From positions 1 to 13,333 of the forward strand of contig JBHJHK010000295.1 in the NCBI GenBank assembly GCA_050330975.1: a stretch of 13,333 bases of DNA. The letters run 5' to 3'. This document shows positions 7,297-13,289 of this stretch, piece after piece. A program made the position numbers and the translations under genes. Below the pieces are notes generated by a model. That model ran no database searches. It was not told the origin of the DNA and saw nothing but the letters and a program-made list of their open reading frames with translations. The stretch comes from JBHJHK01 sp050330975 (GTDB lineage Bacteria > Pseudomonadota > Gammaproteobacteria > Competibacterales > Competibacteraceae). Position 1 is the stretch's first letter. Each line of letters opens with the position of its first letter.

Positions 7297-8382
7297 ATGA
7301 AAGTCATTATCGTAGGCGCAGGTGCATCAGGAATCACGGCGGCTCAAATCCTGAAAGACAAAGGAATAGAATTTGAGATTCTGGAGGCAAATTCCGTCAC
7401 GGGTGGCCGATTAAAAGAGTCATCCGATTTTGCTGATTTCCCTATCGATCTGGGGGCGGAGTGGATTCATAAGTCTATCCGTGCTGCTCCTCCAATTGCT
7501 TCCAAGCTACTTCATGGGAAGGAGGAGAACCACCGGACGTTCAAGTATGTTCCTAGAACAATTCTGCAATATAAAGATGGAACACTGCATAACAAGAACT
7601 GGATGAGATTCATTTTGGCTCTCATTCAGGATTATAAATTTGTCGACTCTACATGGTTTGATTTTGTCGATAGAATGGTCACCCCTGAGATTGAAGAGCG
7701 CATCCATTTGAACACTGCTGTAAGCAAAATTGACTACAGTAGCGCTGATGTTCTTGTCACGGCAGAATCAGGTCAGTTGTTTCGTGCGGATAAAATCCTC
7801 GTGACCGTGCCGATCAAAATCCTACAAGACGGGCTCATTGAATTCATTCCTGAATTGCCGGCATCTCAGTTGACCGCAATCCATGGAGAGAAAGTTGGCG
7901 ATGGGCTCAAGGTATTCATGGAATTCTCAGAGCAGTTTTACCCAGATCTCATTCTCATCGGCAATCTGTTTGGAAACCCATTTCAAGATGACAGCTCCTA
8001 TTACAATGCGACTCTCGGAAAAAACTCCAATAAGCACATCCTCGGGCTTTTTGCACACGGGGAGAAAGCAACAAGATACACCTCACAGGGAAGCAATGAG
8101 GCGATTTTTCAATTTGTTATTAGCGAATTGGATGAGATCTTTGATGGCAGAGCTTCCAAGACTTACAAAAAGCATCTGATTCAAAACTGGAGTCAAGAGC
8201 CTTTCATTCGGGGCAGCTATTCCCAGCGAAAAGGTAATGTGAAAAAAATGGCAGCGCCACTGAGCAATAAAGTCTTTTTTGCAGGCGAGGCCATGAACAC
8301 CAAAGGCAGGACTATTGCTGTTCATGGCGCAATGGAATCCTCTCACCTGGCCGTGGATCAGATGCTCGGTTCCATGAGTTAA
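7297..8382 (+). CDS. FAD-dependent amine oxidase / NAD(P)-binding flavoprotein (cassette 3)
   Basis: This 361-residue flavin oxidoreductase opens with a Rossmann dinucleotide-binding motif VGAGASG (6-12), acidic Glu30 at the end of the second strand for the FAD ribose, GGR at 36-38 and DLGAEWIH at 51-58, which is the standard start of flavin amine oxidases. Near the end come FIRGSYS and FFAGEAMNTKGRTIAVHGAMESS, the C-terminal FAD-binding block of the monoamine oxidase/polyamine oxidase fold. It is shorter than the usual 430-500 residues; the substrate domain in the middle is reduced. I see no covalent-FAD cysteine. The likely reaction is oxidation of an amine or related substrate by O2; the substrate is unknown. 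The ATG at 7297 has AAGGA at 7281-7285. The DNA is AT-rich compared with the host genes. It forms a single-gene cassette between attC2 and attC3. Confidence 0.85.
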   Translation: MKVIIVGAGASGITAAQILKDKGIEFEILEANSVTGGRLKESSDFADFPIDLGAEWIHKSIRAAPPIASKLLHGKEENHRTFKYVPRTILQYKDGTLHNKNWMRFILALIQDYKFVDSTWFDFVDRMVTPEIEERIHLNTAVSKIDYSSADVLVTAESGQLFRADKILVTVPIKILQDGLIEFIPELPASQLTAIHGEKVGDGLKVFMEFSEQFYPDLILIGNLFGNPFQDDSSYYNATLGKNSNKHILGLFAHGEKATRYTSQGSNEAIFQFVISELDEIFDGRASKTYKKHLIQNWSQEPFIRGSYSQRKGNVKKMAAPLSNKVFFAGEAMNTKGRTIAVHGAMESSHLAVDQMLGSMS

Positions 8383-8411
8383 TGCTGTGCATTGAGCATG
8401 AATGCACTACG

Positions 8412-8468
8412 ATCCAACAAGGCGGTGCAGGCAACGGCTAACGCCGCGCCTGACCTTTGGCGTTATGC
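8412..8468 (+). repeat. attC recombination site 3 (between cassettes 3 and 4)
   Basis: R'' is ATCCAAC (8412-8418) and R' is GTTATGC (8462-8468). Between them, GGTGCAGGC pairs with GCGCCTGACC leaving one extrahelical base, and the tip is CGGC-taac-GCCG. At 57 bases it has the compact layout of attC sites common in mobile and environmental integron cassettes. R'' is the complement of the start of cassette 3 apart from one base. This is the best preserved of the three sites. Confidence 0.92.
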
Positions 8469-8492
8469 GTAGCAGCGGGAAGGGAAATAGCG

Positions 8493-8822
8493 ATGTCTGA
8501 CCTGGCTTTCATCGAGAAGACGAAGCTCGAGAAGCTCTTCTAGATGGGTGGCGGCTACGTCTTGGACTTCTCGAACCGGACCCTAGCCGAGTTCGTCGTC
8601 GAGAGCACGAGTCGGGGCATCTACGACACAAAGTACGACTATGCCAGTAGCTCCAAGGCTAACCGGCTCCGGGCGTTTTGGGCGCAGGAGCCAAACCACC
8701 TCGTGGGCAAGCTGATCCACGACCTACTCGACTACTGTCGGCCAGCAACCGGCAATCCCAATCAGGACCGCCTGTTTGAGGAATGCGAGCGTGGTAGTGC
8801 CAAAATCTGTATGGTTGTATAG
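8493..8822 (+). pseudogene. Abi-like cassette gene, amber-interrupted and cut by an IS (cassette 4)
   Basis: An ATG at 8493 with a GGGAAGGGA ribosome-binding site begins MSDLAFIEKTKLEKLF and hits a TAG at 8541-8543. The same frame continues without a stop as MGGGYVLDFSNRTLAEFV, DIYDTKYDYA-like sequence (GIYDTKYDYASSSKANRLR), FWAQEPNHLVGKLIHDLLDY and so on to 8820-8822. The block 'LFxMGxGYVLDFSNRTFxEFV' is one I recall from the N-termini of many uncharacterised or abortive-infection-like (AbiJ N-terminal domain type) proteins; that link is from memory. A CAG-to-TAG change would explain the stop (inference). The last few codons run into the left end of the IS1-family element, so the 3' part and the attC of this cassette are missing. 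Translation could restart at the ATG 8544, but the product would still be truncated. Confidence 0.7.
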
Positions 8823-9261
8823 TGGCAATTTAATCTGCTCTGATCCCGGCTAGAGACTAAAAAATCCCCTGTCCTTCTTGTCCTGATTGTCACGCTGAAA
8901 AGACGATCAAATAGGGCCATAATGCTTCGGGAACGCCGCACTTTTAATGCAATCATTGTTGTCGCCAGCTTGTTGAGCATCCCAAAAAGGGGCCCATTTC
9001 TGACGAAACGAAAGCACTCATTGATAAAATGTTACTCGAGCGACTGCCTCTGGCCGGTATCAGTCGAGTACTTGGGGTATCGGAAACATGGCTGCAACAT
9101 TATGTGAACGAGAAATACGATCAAACACCTCGGGTGCTTGATGTAATGCCAAAAAAAAGGCCGTTTGATACTTGAAGCCGATGAGCCGTGGTCATTTGTT
9201 GGAAATCATCAGAAGAAACAGTGGGTGATGAGTTTGATGACATTCAATTTGAGGGACTACC
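8818..9261 (+). mobile_element. IS1-family remnant, copy 2 (right of cassette array)
   Basis: About 444 bases remain of an element that is usually 700-800 bases long. In the frame of 8870 it reads CPSCPDCHAEKTIK, stop (8912), GHNASGTPHF, stop (8945), CNHCCRQLVEHPKKG, LLERLPLAGISRVLGVSETW, LQHYVNEKYDQTPRV. This is an InsA-like zinc-finger and HTH part. After the A8 run at 9151-9158 the frame changes to GRLILEADEPWSFVGNHQKK, the start of the InsB catalytic domain; the rest is deleted up to the right end. The right terminus ...caatttgagggactacc has an imperfect inverted partner at 8818-8834 (TATAGTGGCAATTTAAT). No target duplication is visible. It truncates cassette 4. It is inactive: two nonsense codons, one frameshift and no complete DDE domain. 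Confidence 0.85.
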
Positions 9262-9370
9262 CCTTTTTTGAATGCACTTTATGGGATCGGACCGACGGGT
9301 GCCTCCCGATGACGTCTTCCATCCTTCCCCTTGGCGATATTTAGCTCAAAATCGCCTTCGCTCTTGCCAT

Positions 9371-10165
9371 TTAATCAGCTCTGTCGAGCAGGTGCCGTCG
9401 GACCTCCTCGGGAGACAGGGAGAGGGCAGCGGCGATTTGCTCGGGGGCAAGCCCCAGGGCGCGCAGGCGCGAGATGGCCTCGTGGCGCAGCTGGCGCTGT
9501 TGAGCGGCCTGTGGCTTGGCCTCCAAAGCCTGCTGCTCGGCGGCTAAGACCTGCCGCTTGGCTCCTAGAGTCCGCTGCTCGGCCTCGGCGGCACGTCGGG
9601 CGAGTTCGATGGAGCTCAGAAACGGTTGACCATCGGGGTAGTAGAGCTCCAAGGTCTGGGGCGTCAGGGCATAGCGGATCCCGAGGCGCGGGCTGGTCCA
9701 GCCGTTGAGGTGAGACATCGCCACTAGGCCCTCTGCTTGCCGGCACCAGATCTCCAAGTGGTTGACGTCGGGGTCGTAGACGTAGTACTCCTCTACCCCA
9801 AAGCGCTGGTAAAACTCTCGTTTGCTCAACATCTCCTGGCTGCTGTTGGCCGGGGAGAGAATCTCAAACACCACCTGGGGGGCAATCCCGCCCTCTTCCC
9901 ACTGGCGATAGGAGCCGCGATCCCCCTTGGGACGACCCACTACCACCATCACATCCGGCGCCACCGGGCCACTCACCCGACACTCGGGGTGGGGGTACCA
10001 AAACAGATCTCCAGCGACGAACACATCGGCATCATCGGCAAAGAGGATCTCCAGATTTTCTTTGATCTTCACCAACCAGCGATACTGCTGGGTGTTCTCC
10101 GCCATGGGCTGGCCGTCGCTGTCGGGGTAGGGATCGCGGGGGTCATAGCGGGGATACGAGATCAT
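9371..10165 (-). CDS. Uma2-family (DUF820) PD-(D/E)XK endonuclease (intact copy)
   Basis: This 264-residue protein shows the Uma2 core: PVAPDVMVV with Asp71, VVFEILSP with Glu101, and Lys115 in MLSKREFY, the probable D-E-x(n)-K metal-binding set. VEEYYVYDPD follows (125-133), and the substrate-side strands LYYPDGQPF close the fold. Residues about 186-232 form a Gln/Glu/Ala-rich coiled coil, and the tail LGLAPEQIAAALSLSPEEVRRHL (238-259) looks like a small helix-turn-helix. Uma2 proteins are a nuclease-like family whose cellular role is unsettled. The start ATG at 10165 has a strong AGGAGG (10177-10172) six bases away. It lies downstream of the CbiM gene on the same strand after 125 bases. A frameshifted copy lies at 404-1015. 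Between its stop and the IS remnant, 9262-9370 contains only an imperfect GGCGAT/ATCGCC hairpin. Confidence 0.88.
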   Translation of the reverse strand: MISYPRYDPRDPYPDSDGQPMAENTQQYRWLVKIKENLEILFADDADVFVAGDLFWYPHPECRVSGPVAPDVMVVVGRPKGDRGSYRQWEEGGIAPQVVFEILSPANSSQEMLSKREFYQRFGVEEYYVYDPDVNHLEIWCRQAEGLVAMSHLNGWTSPRLGIRYALTPQTLELYYPDGQPFLSSIELARRAAEAEQRTLGAKRQVLAAEQQALEAKPQAAQQRQLRHEAISRLRALGLAPEQIAAALSLSPEEVRRHLLDRAD

Positions 10166-10289
10166 CGACGACCTCCTGAGGGGGGTTAGCTCATCAGATG
10201 GCTAAGGACGTCCTTGTCGTAGAGATATTTAATCAAACATCATTCGATAAAACCAAACCCACCTTGAAACCGGGGCCGACGTTTGACCC

Positions 10290-10973
10290 TCACGAGTGGG
10301 CGGGACGGTGGAGCCGCGCCTCTAGCCAGGGACTTTTCTCCACCGCCGACCACCCCTTGGCCGCCGCCAGCACCGCCAGATCCACCACCGGTTCTAGGGC
10401 GACCACCAAGAGATAAGCGCCCCCAAAGGAGGCCACATGGGCGAGGTTTTCGCCGCCAAAGCCCTGGCCGTAGAGGGCCCAAAAGGCCACCCAGACCACC
10501 ACGCCCCCCTGAAAGGCCAAGGACAACTGGAGCACCTGGCCATACTGAAGATCTCTGTAGGCCGTAGCGGGGGGAATGATGGCCTTGGCCACCTGGGCCA
10601 TGGCGAACAAGGGCACCAACAGGGTGGTGACGTTGACGGCGTACTGGGGCAAATCGGCGGGGGCAAACAACAACCCCTGGAGCAACAACCCCCCCGCCAG
10701 TCCCAAGGCGGTGGCGGCGACGCCAAACAGCAAAAACAGCGTGGTGCCGAGGATAAAGTGCACCTCCGAGACCCCCACGGGAAAGTGGGGCAACACTTCA
10801 AAAAAGCAAAACACCAACGCGGTGGTCAAGACAGTGCGGACCGCCAACGCCCCTAGGCCAACCACCTTGACGGCATCCACCGCCAATTTGGCGGCGAAGC
10901 CCAAAGAGGCGGCGGCGGTGGCGTAACTCAACAACATTTTGGCGCCCTGGACGACGCCGGGTTCGATGTGCAT
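10290..10973 (-). CDS. cbiM: CbiM-like energy-coupling factor transporter permease (cobalt uptake)
   Basis: This 227-residue membrane protein starts MHIEPGVVQGAK. The Met1-His2 N-terminus is the metal-binding end of CbiM/NikM proteins, which bring Co2+ or Ni2+ into the cell as the S-component of ECF transporters. PHFPVGVSEVHFILG (62-76) is the matching second conserved block, and His63 and His72 are candidate ligands. About six or seven hydrophobic segments follow. The start is fixed by the His2 requirement and by GGGGAG at 10987-10982; the ATG at 10980 is in another frame. The gene follows a cobalamin riboswitch on the same strand, which supports cobalt rather than nickel as the metal. No CbiN, CbiQ or CbiO partner is in the window. 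The coupling subunits must be elsewhere, or the protein belongs to the solo type. The symbol is given as family level. Confidence 0.85.
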   Translation of the reverse strand: MHIEPGVVQGAKMLLSYATAAASLGFAAKLAVDAVKVVGLGALAVRTVLTTALVFCFFEVLPHFPVGVSEVHFILGTTLFLLFGVAATALGLAGGLLLQGLLFAPADLPQYAVNVTTLLVPLFAMAQVAKAIIPPATAYRDLQYGQVLQLSLAFQGGVVVWVAFWALYGQGFGGENLAHVASFGGAYLLVVALEPVVDLAVLAAAKGWSAVEKSPWLEARLHRPAHS

Positions 10974-11030
10974 GGCTCATGCTCCCCTAAAGGACCGATC
11001 GTAGTGGTGAAATGACGCCTCTGGACGGAC

Positions 11031-11059
11031 GAGGCGCCCCGCCCAAGGGCGGCGTCCTC
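11031..11059 (-). promoter_or_regulatory. Strong hairpin in the cbiM leader, possible expression platform
   Basis: Between the riboswitch and the cbiM ribosome-binding site, GAGG-CGCC-GCCC pairs with GGGC-GGCG-CCTC across a short loop with small bulges. No T-run follows on the minus strand, so it is not a classical intrinsic terminator. The GACGCC in its 5' arm (minus-strand reading) can instead pair with GGCGTC of the sequence complementary to 11014-11019. The two folds would exclude each other. This role is inference. Confidence 0.4.
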
Positions 11060-11133
11060 GGGGTGGATCGCTGTGGCTTGCACGCGCATCTCCTTGGGAT
11101 CACCCGTCCCAGCGGAAATCGAGGCGAGTCATT

Positions 11134-11300
11134 GGGCAGGTCTCCTGGCTCGCGGTCGTGGGTCTTGGCCCCGCCTTCCCAAGTGATAGCACCCAGTGGC
11201 CCGTGGGGGGCGACCTCGCGCTTACAGTTGCGGGTACAGCCTCGGCTTCGGTTTGCAGCACAAACCCCACCGCGTTCCCTTTTAAGCCCCGGGCAAAAGC
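11134..11300 (-). promoter_or_regulatory. Cobalamin (B12) riboswitch
   Basis: Read on the minus strand, the conserved blocks of the cobalamin riboswitch occur in order: TTAAAAGGGAACGCGGTG, GCCGAGGCTGTACCCGCAAC with TGTAAGCG, GCCACTGGG, TGGGAAGGCGGGG and the 3' AGCCAGGAGACCTGCCC (11150-11134). All the core elements are present, including the B12 box. It lies about 160 bases upstream of the CbiM-like gene, which fits repression of cobalt uptake when adenosyl- or other cobalamin is plentiful. The 5' limit is approximate, because the P1 partner strand cannot be fixed by eye. Confidence 0.95.
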
Positions 11301-11327
11301 CCTAGGACACCCAATAACCTCGGGGAA

Positions 11328-11353
11328 ATTATCACGTCTTAGGGGCCTGTCAA
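11328..11353 (-). promoter_or_regulatory. Candidate promoter for the riboswitch-cbiM transcript
   Basis: On the minus strand a perfect TTGACA (11353-11348) is followed after 14 bases by GATAAT (11333-11328). The boxes are good but the spacing is shorter than the usual 16-18 bases, so the -10 could be a shifted hexamer. Transcription would start about 20 bases upstream of the riboswitch, in the right place and direction. Confidence 0.4.
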
Positions 11354-11497
11354 CGCATCCTCTGGCAAAAGCCCCCACCGAGGAGGGCCGACCTTCCCCC
11401 CTGAGGACTTGACCCCAACGGGGCAAAGTGCCCAGGATGTCGAATCGATGAGGGCGATTGCCACGAGCCCCCCACAACTCCAAAGGAGACCCCTGCG

Positions 11498-11968
11498 GTG
11501 TCGGACATCCCCACCCTGCGGCGCATTCTCGCCACGGCCCGCACCATCGCCGTGGTCGGGCTATCGGCCCACTGGTACCGCCCCAGTTACTTTGCCGCCA
11601 AGTACCTCCAAGAGCACGGCTATCGGATCATCCCCGTCAACCCCGGCCAAACCGAGCTCCTAGGCGAAGCCTGCTACCCCGAGCTCCAAGCCATCCCCGA
11701 ACCCGTGGACGTGGTGGATTGCTTCCGCCGCAGCGAGGCCATCCCCCCCTTGGCCGAAGAGGCCATCGCCGTGGGGGCCAAGGTGCTGTGGATGCAGCTC
11801 GGCGTAGTCAACCAAGCCGCCGCCGAGCGCGCCCGGGGGGCGGGTTTGGATGTGGTCATGGACCGCTGTATGAAGATCGAACACGCCCGTTTGTTCGGCG
11901 GCTTGGGTTGGATGGGGGTCAACACCGGGCTCATCTCCGCCCAGCGCCCGCGCCACATCGCCAACTAA
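11498..11968 (+). CDS. CoA-binding (YccU-like) Rossmann protein
   Basis: This 156-residue single-domain protein has the CoA_binding_2 pattern: AVVGLSAHWYRPSYFAAKYL (residues 18-37), GYRIIPVNPG, the mid-protein VDVVDCFRRSEAIPPL, and the closing block KVLWMQLGVVNQAAAERA plus VVMDRCMKIEH. The family is related to the CoA-binding domain of succinyl-CoA synthetase and binds CoA or acyl-CoA-like ligands, but the physiological job is unclear. The start is a GTG at 11498 with AAGGAGA at 11483-11489. MetY begins 18 bases after its stop, so the two are probably co-transcribed. The partnership suggests a role linked to acyl-homoserine or methionine metabolism (inference). Confidence 0.88.
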   Translation: MSDIPTLRRILATARTIAVVGLSAHWYRPSYFAAKYLQEHGYRIIPVNPGQTELLGEACYPELQAIPEPVDVVDCFRRSEAIPPLAEEAIAVGAKVLWMQLGVVNQAAAERARGAGLDVVMDRCMKIEHARLFGGLGWMGVNTGLISAQRPRHIAN

Positions 11969-11986
11969 CGTCCTCCAGAGAGTCCC

Positions 11987-13279
11987 ATGGCCGACCGCGT
12001 CTTTGGCTTTGATACCCTGTGTCTCCACGCCGGGCAGATCCCCGATGCCGCCACCGGCAGTCGGGCGGTGCCCATCTATCAAACCACCTCCTACGTGTTC
12101 GACAGCCCCGAACACGCCGCCAGCCTGTTTAACCTCCAGACCTTTGGCAATGTCTACTCCCGCCTCTCCAACCCCACCTGCGCGGTGCTGGAAGAACGCG
12201 TCGCCACCCTGGAGGGAGGCCGCGCCGCCGTGTCCACGGGCTCGGGCATGGCGGCCCAACTCATCGCCATGCTCAACATCCTAGAAGCCGGGGACGAAGT
12301 GGTGGCCGCCAGCACCCTCTACGGCGGTACCTTTACCCAGTTAGACGTCAACTTTAGAAAGCTCGGCATCACCACCCACTTTGTCGACGCCAACGACCCC
12401 CACAACTTCGAGCGGGCCCGCACCAAGCGCACCAAGCTCTTCTACGTCGAGGCCCTGGGCAACCCCTCGTTGAACGTGGTGGACATCGCCGCCGTGGCCG
12501 ACATCGCCCACGCCGCCGGCCTGCCACTGTTCGTCGACAACACCATGCCGTCGCCCTACCTGTGTCGCCCCTTTGAGCACGGCGCCGACGTGGTGGTCCA
12601 CTCCGCCACCAAGTTCATCGGCGGCCACGGTACCACCATGGGGGGCCTGGTGGTGGAATCGGGCAAGTTTCCCTGGGACAACGGCCGCTTTGCCACCATG
12701 ACCGACCCCTCCCCCGGCTACCACGGGGTGCGGTTCTACGAGACCTTTGGCGACTTTGCCTTCACCGTGAAGTGCCGTATGGAGGGGATGCGCACCTTCG
12801 GCCCCGCTCTGTCCCCCTTCAACGCCTTTTTGCTCCTCCAGGGCATCGAGACCTTGCCGTTGCGCATGGAGCGCCACTGCCAAACCGCCCTCGCGGTGGC
12901 GAAGTACTTGGCCGAGCACCCCTTGGTGAGCTGGGTGGACTACCCAGGCCTCCCGGACAATCGCCACTTTGAACTGGCCCAGCGCTATTTGCCCAAGGGC
13001 GCCGGGGCACTGTTGTCCTTTGGCATCAAGGGCGGGGCGGCGGCCGGGGCGCGGTTCATCGAGAACGTCCAGTTTTTGAGCCATTTGGCCAACATCGGCG
13101 ACGCCAAAACCCTGGTGATCCACCCCGCCTCCACCACCCACCGCCAGCTCAACGAAGAGCAACAGCGGGCCGCCGGGGTGCCGCCGGATCTGATTCGGTT
13201 GTCGGTGGGGTTGGAGACCCCCGACGACATCCTCTGGGACATCGACCAAGCCCTCCACCGGGCCAACCACACCCCTTAG
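11987..13279 (+). CDS. metY: O-acetylhomoserine sulfhydrylase-type PLP enzyme
   Basis: This 430-residue enzyme belongs to the Cys/Met-metabolism PLP family. Its signature DVVVHSATKFIGGHG contains Lys209, which forms the Schiff base with PLP, and LFVDNT with Asp184 holds the pyridine nitrogen. YSRLSNPT (57-64) and STGSGMAA (83-90) are the phosphate and cofactor contacts. Length and the VEALGNPSLNVVDI and VIHPASTTH blocks fit MetY, which makes homocysteine from O-acetyl-L-homoserine and sulfide (or methionine from methanethiol), rather than the roughly 390-residue MetB/MetC/MetZ group. It is cytosolic. The ATG at 11987 has only a weak AGAGAG upstream, and coupling to the preceding gene is likely. 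The C-terminal stop at 13277-13279 is intact. Confidence 0.93.
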   Translation: MADRVFGFDTLCLHAGQIPDAATGSRAVPIYQTTSYVFDSPEHAASLFNLQTFGNVYSRLSNPTCAVLEERVATLEGGRAAVSTGSGMAAQLIAMLNILEAGDEVVAASTLYGGTFTQLDVNFRKLGITTHFVDANDPHNFERARTKRTKLFYVEALGNPSLNVVDIAAVADIAHAAGLPLFVDNTMPSPYLCRPFEHGADVVVHSATKFIGGHGTTMGGLVVESGKFPWDNGRFATMTDPSPGYHGVRFYETFGDFAFTVKCRMEGMRTFGPALSPFNAFLLLQGIETLPLRMERHCQTALAVAKYLAEHPLVSWVDYPGLPDNRHFELAQRYLPKGAGALLSFGIKGGAAAGARFIENVQFLSHLANIGDAKTLVIHPASTTHRQLNEEQQRAAGVPPDLIRLSVGLETPDDILWDIDQALHRANHTP

Positions 13280-13289
13280 ACACTGACCC

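Larger units (their letters stand above)
5949..8817 (+). mobile_element. Integron gene-cassette array (four cassettes, no integrase seen)
   Basis: Four genes in the same orientation are each followed by an attC-type hairpin site, except the last, which is cut by an IS. The recombination junctions are self-consistent. Cassette 1 starts (g)TTCTAC at 5949-5955 and ends with R'' GTAGAAC at 6667, its exact complement. Cassette 2 starts (a)TTAGGC at 6741 and ends with R'' GCCTAAC at 7170. Cassette 3 starts (g)CTGGAT at 7269 and ends with R'' ATCCAAC at 8412, complementary apart from one base. Cassette 4 starts (g)TTATGC at 8462, and its R'' is lost. This pattern is expected when an integrase joins circular cassettes. 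Without an integrase here it would be called a CALIN, unless intI lies outside the window. Confidence 0.9.

Noticed and set aside
8922..9107. Open frame beginning MLRERRTFNA within the IS remnants
   Set aside because: It is an out-of-phase reading of the transposase remnant. The meaningful frame contains the zinc-finger and HTH motifs.
9151..9165. A8 run at the point where the transposase frame changes, suggesting IS1-style programmed frameshifting
   Set aside because: IS1 uses a -1 shift at an A-run, but here a -1 shift meets a TGA within four codons. The second part needs +1, and two nonsense codons lie upstream. A decayed indel is simpler.
9262..9370. Possible remnant of the cassette 4 attC
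   Set aside because: The expected R'' GCATAAC is absent and the only hairpins (CGGG/CCCG and GGCGAT/ATCGCC) lack the attC layout.
11100..11483. 127-codon minus-strand frame across the riboswitch
   Set aside because: It overlaps the structured riboswitch and promoter region entirely, and the translation shows no domain.
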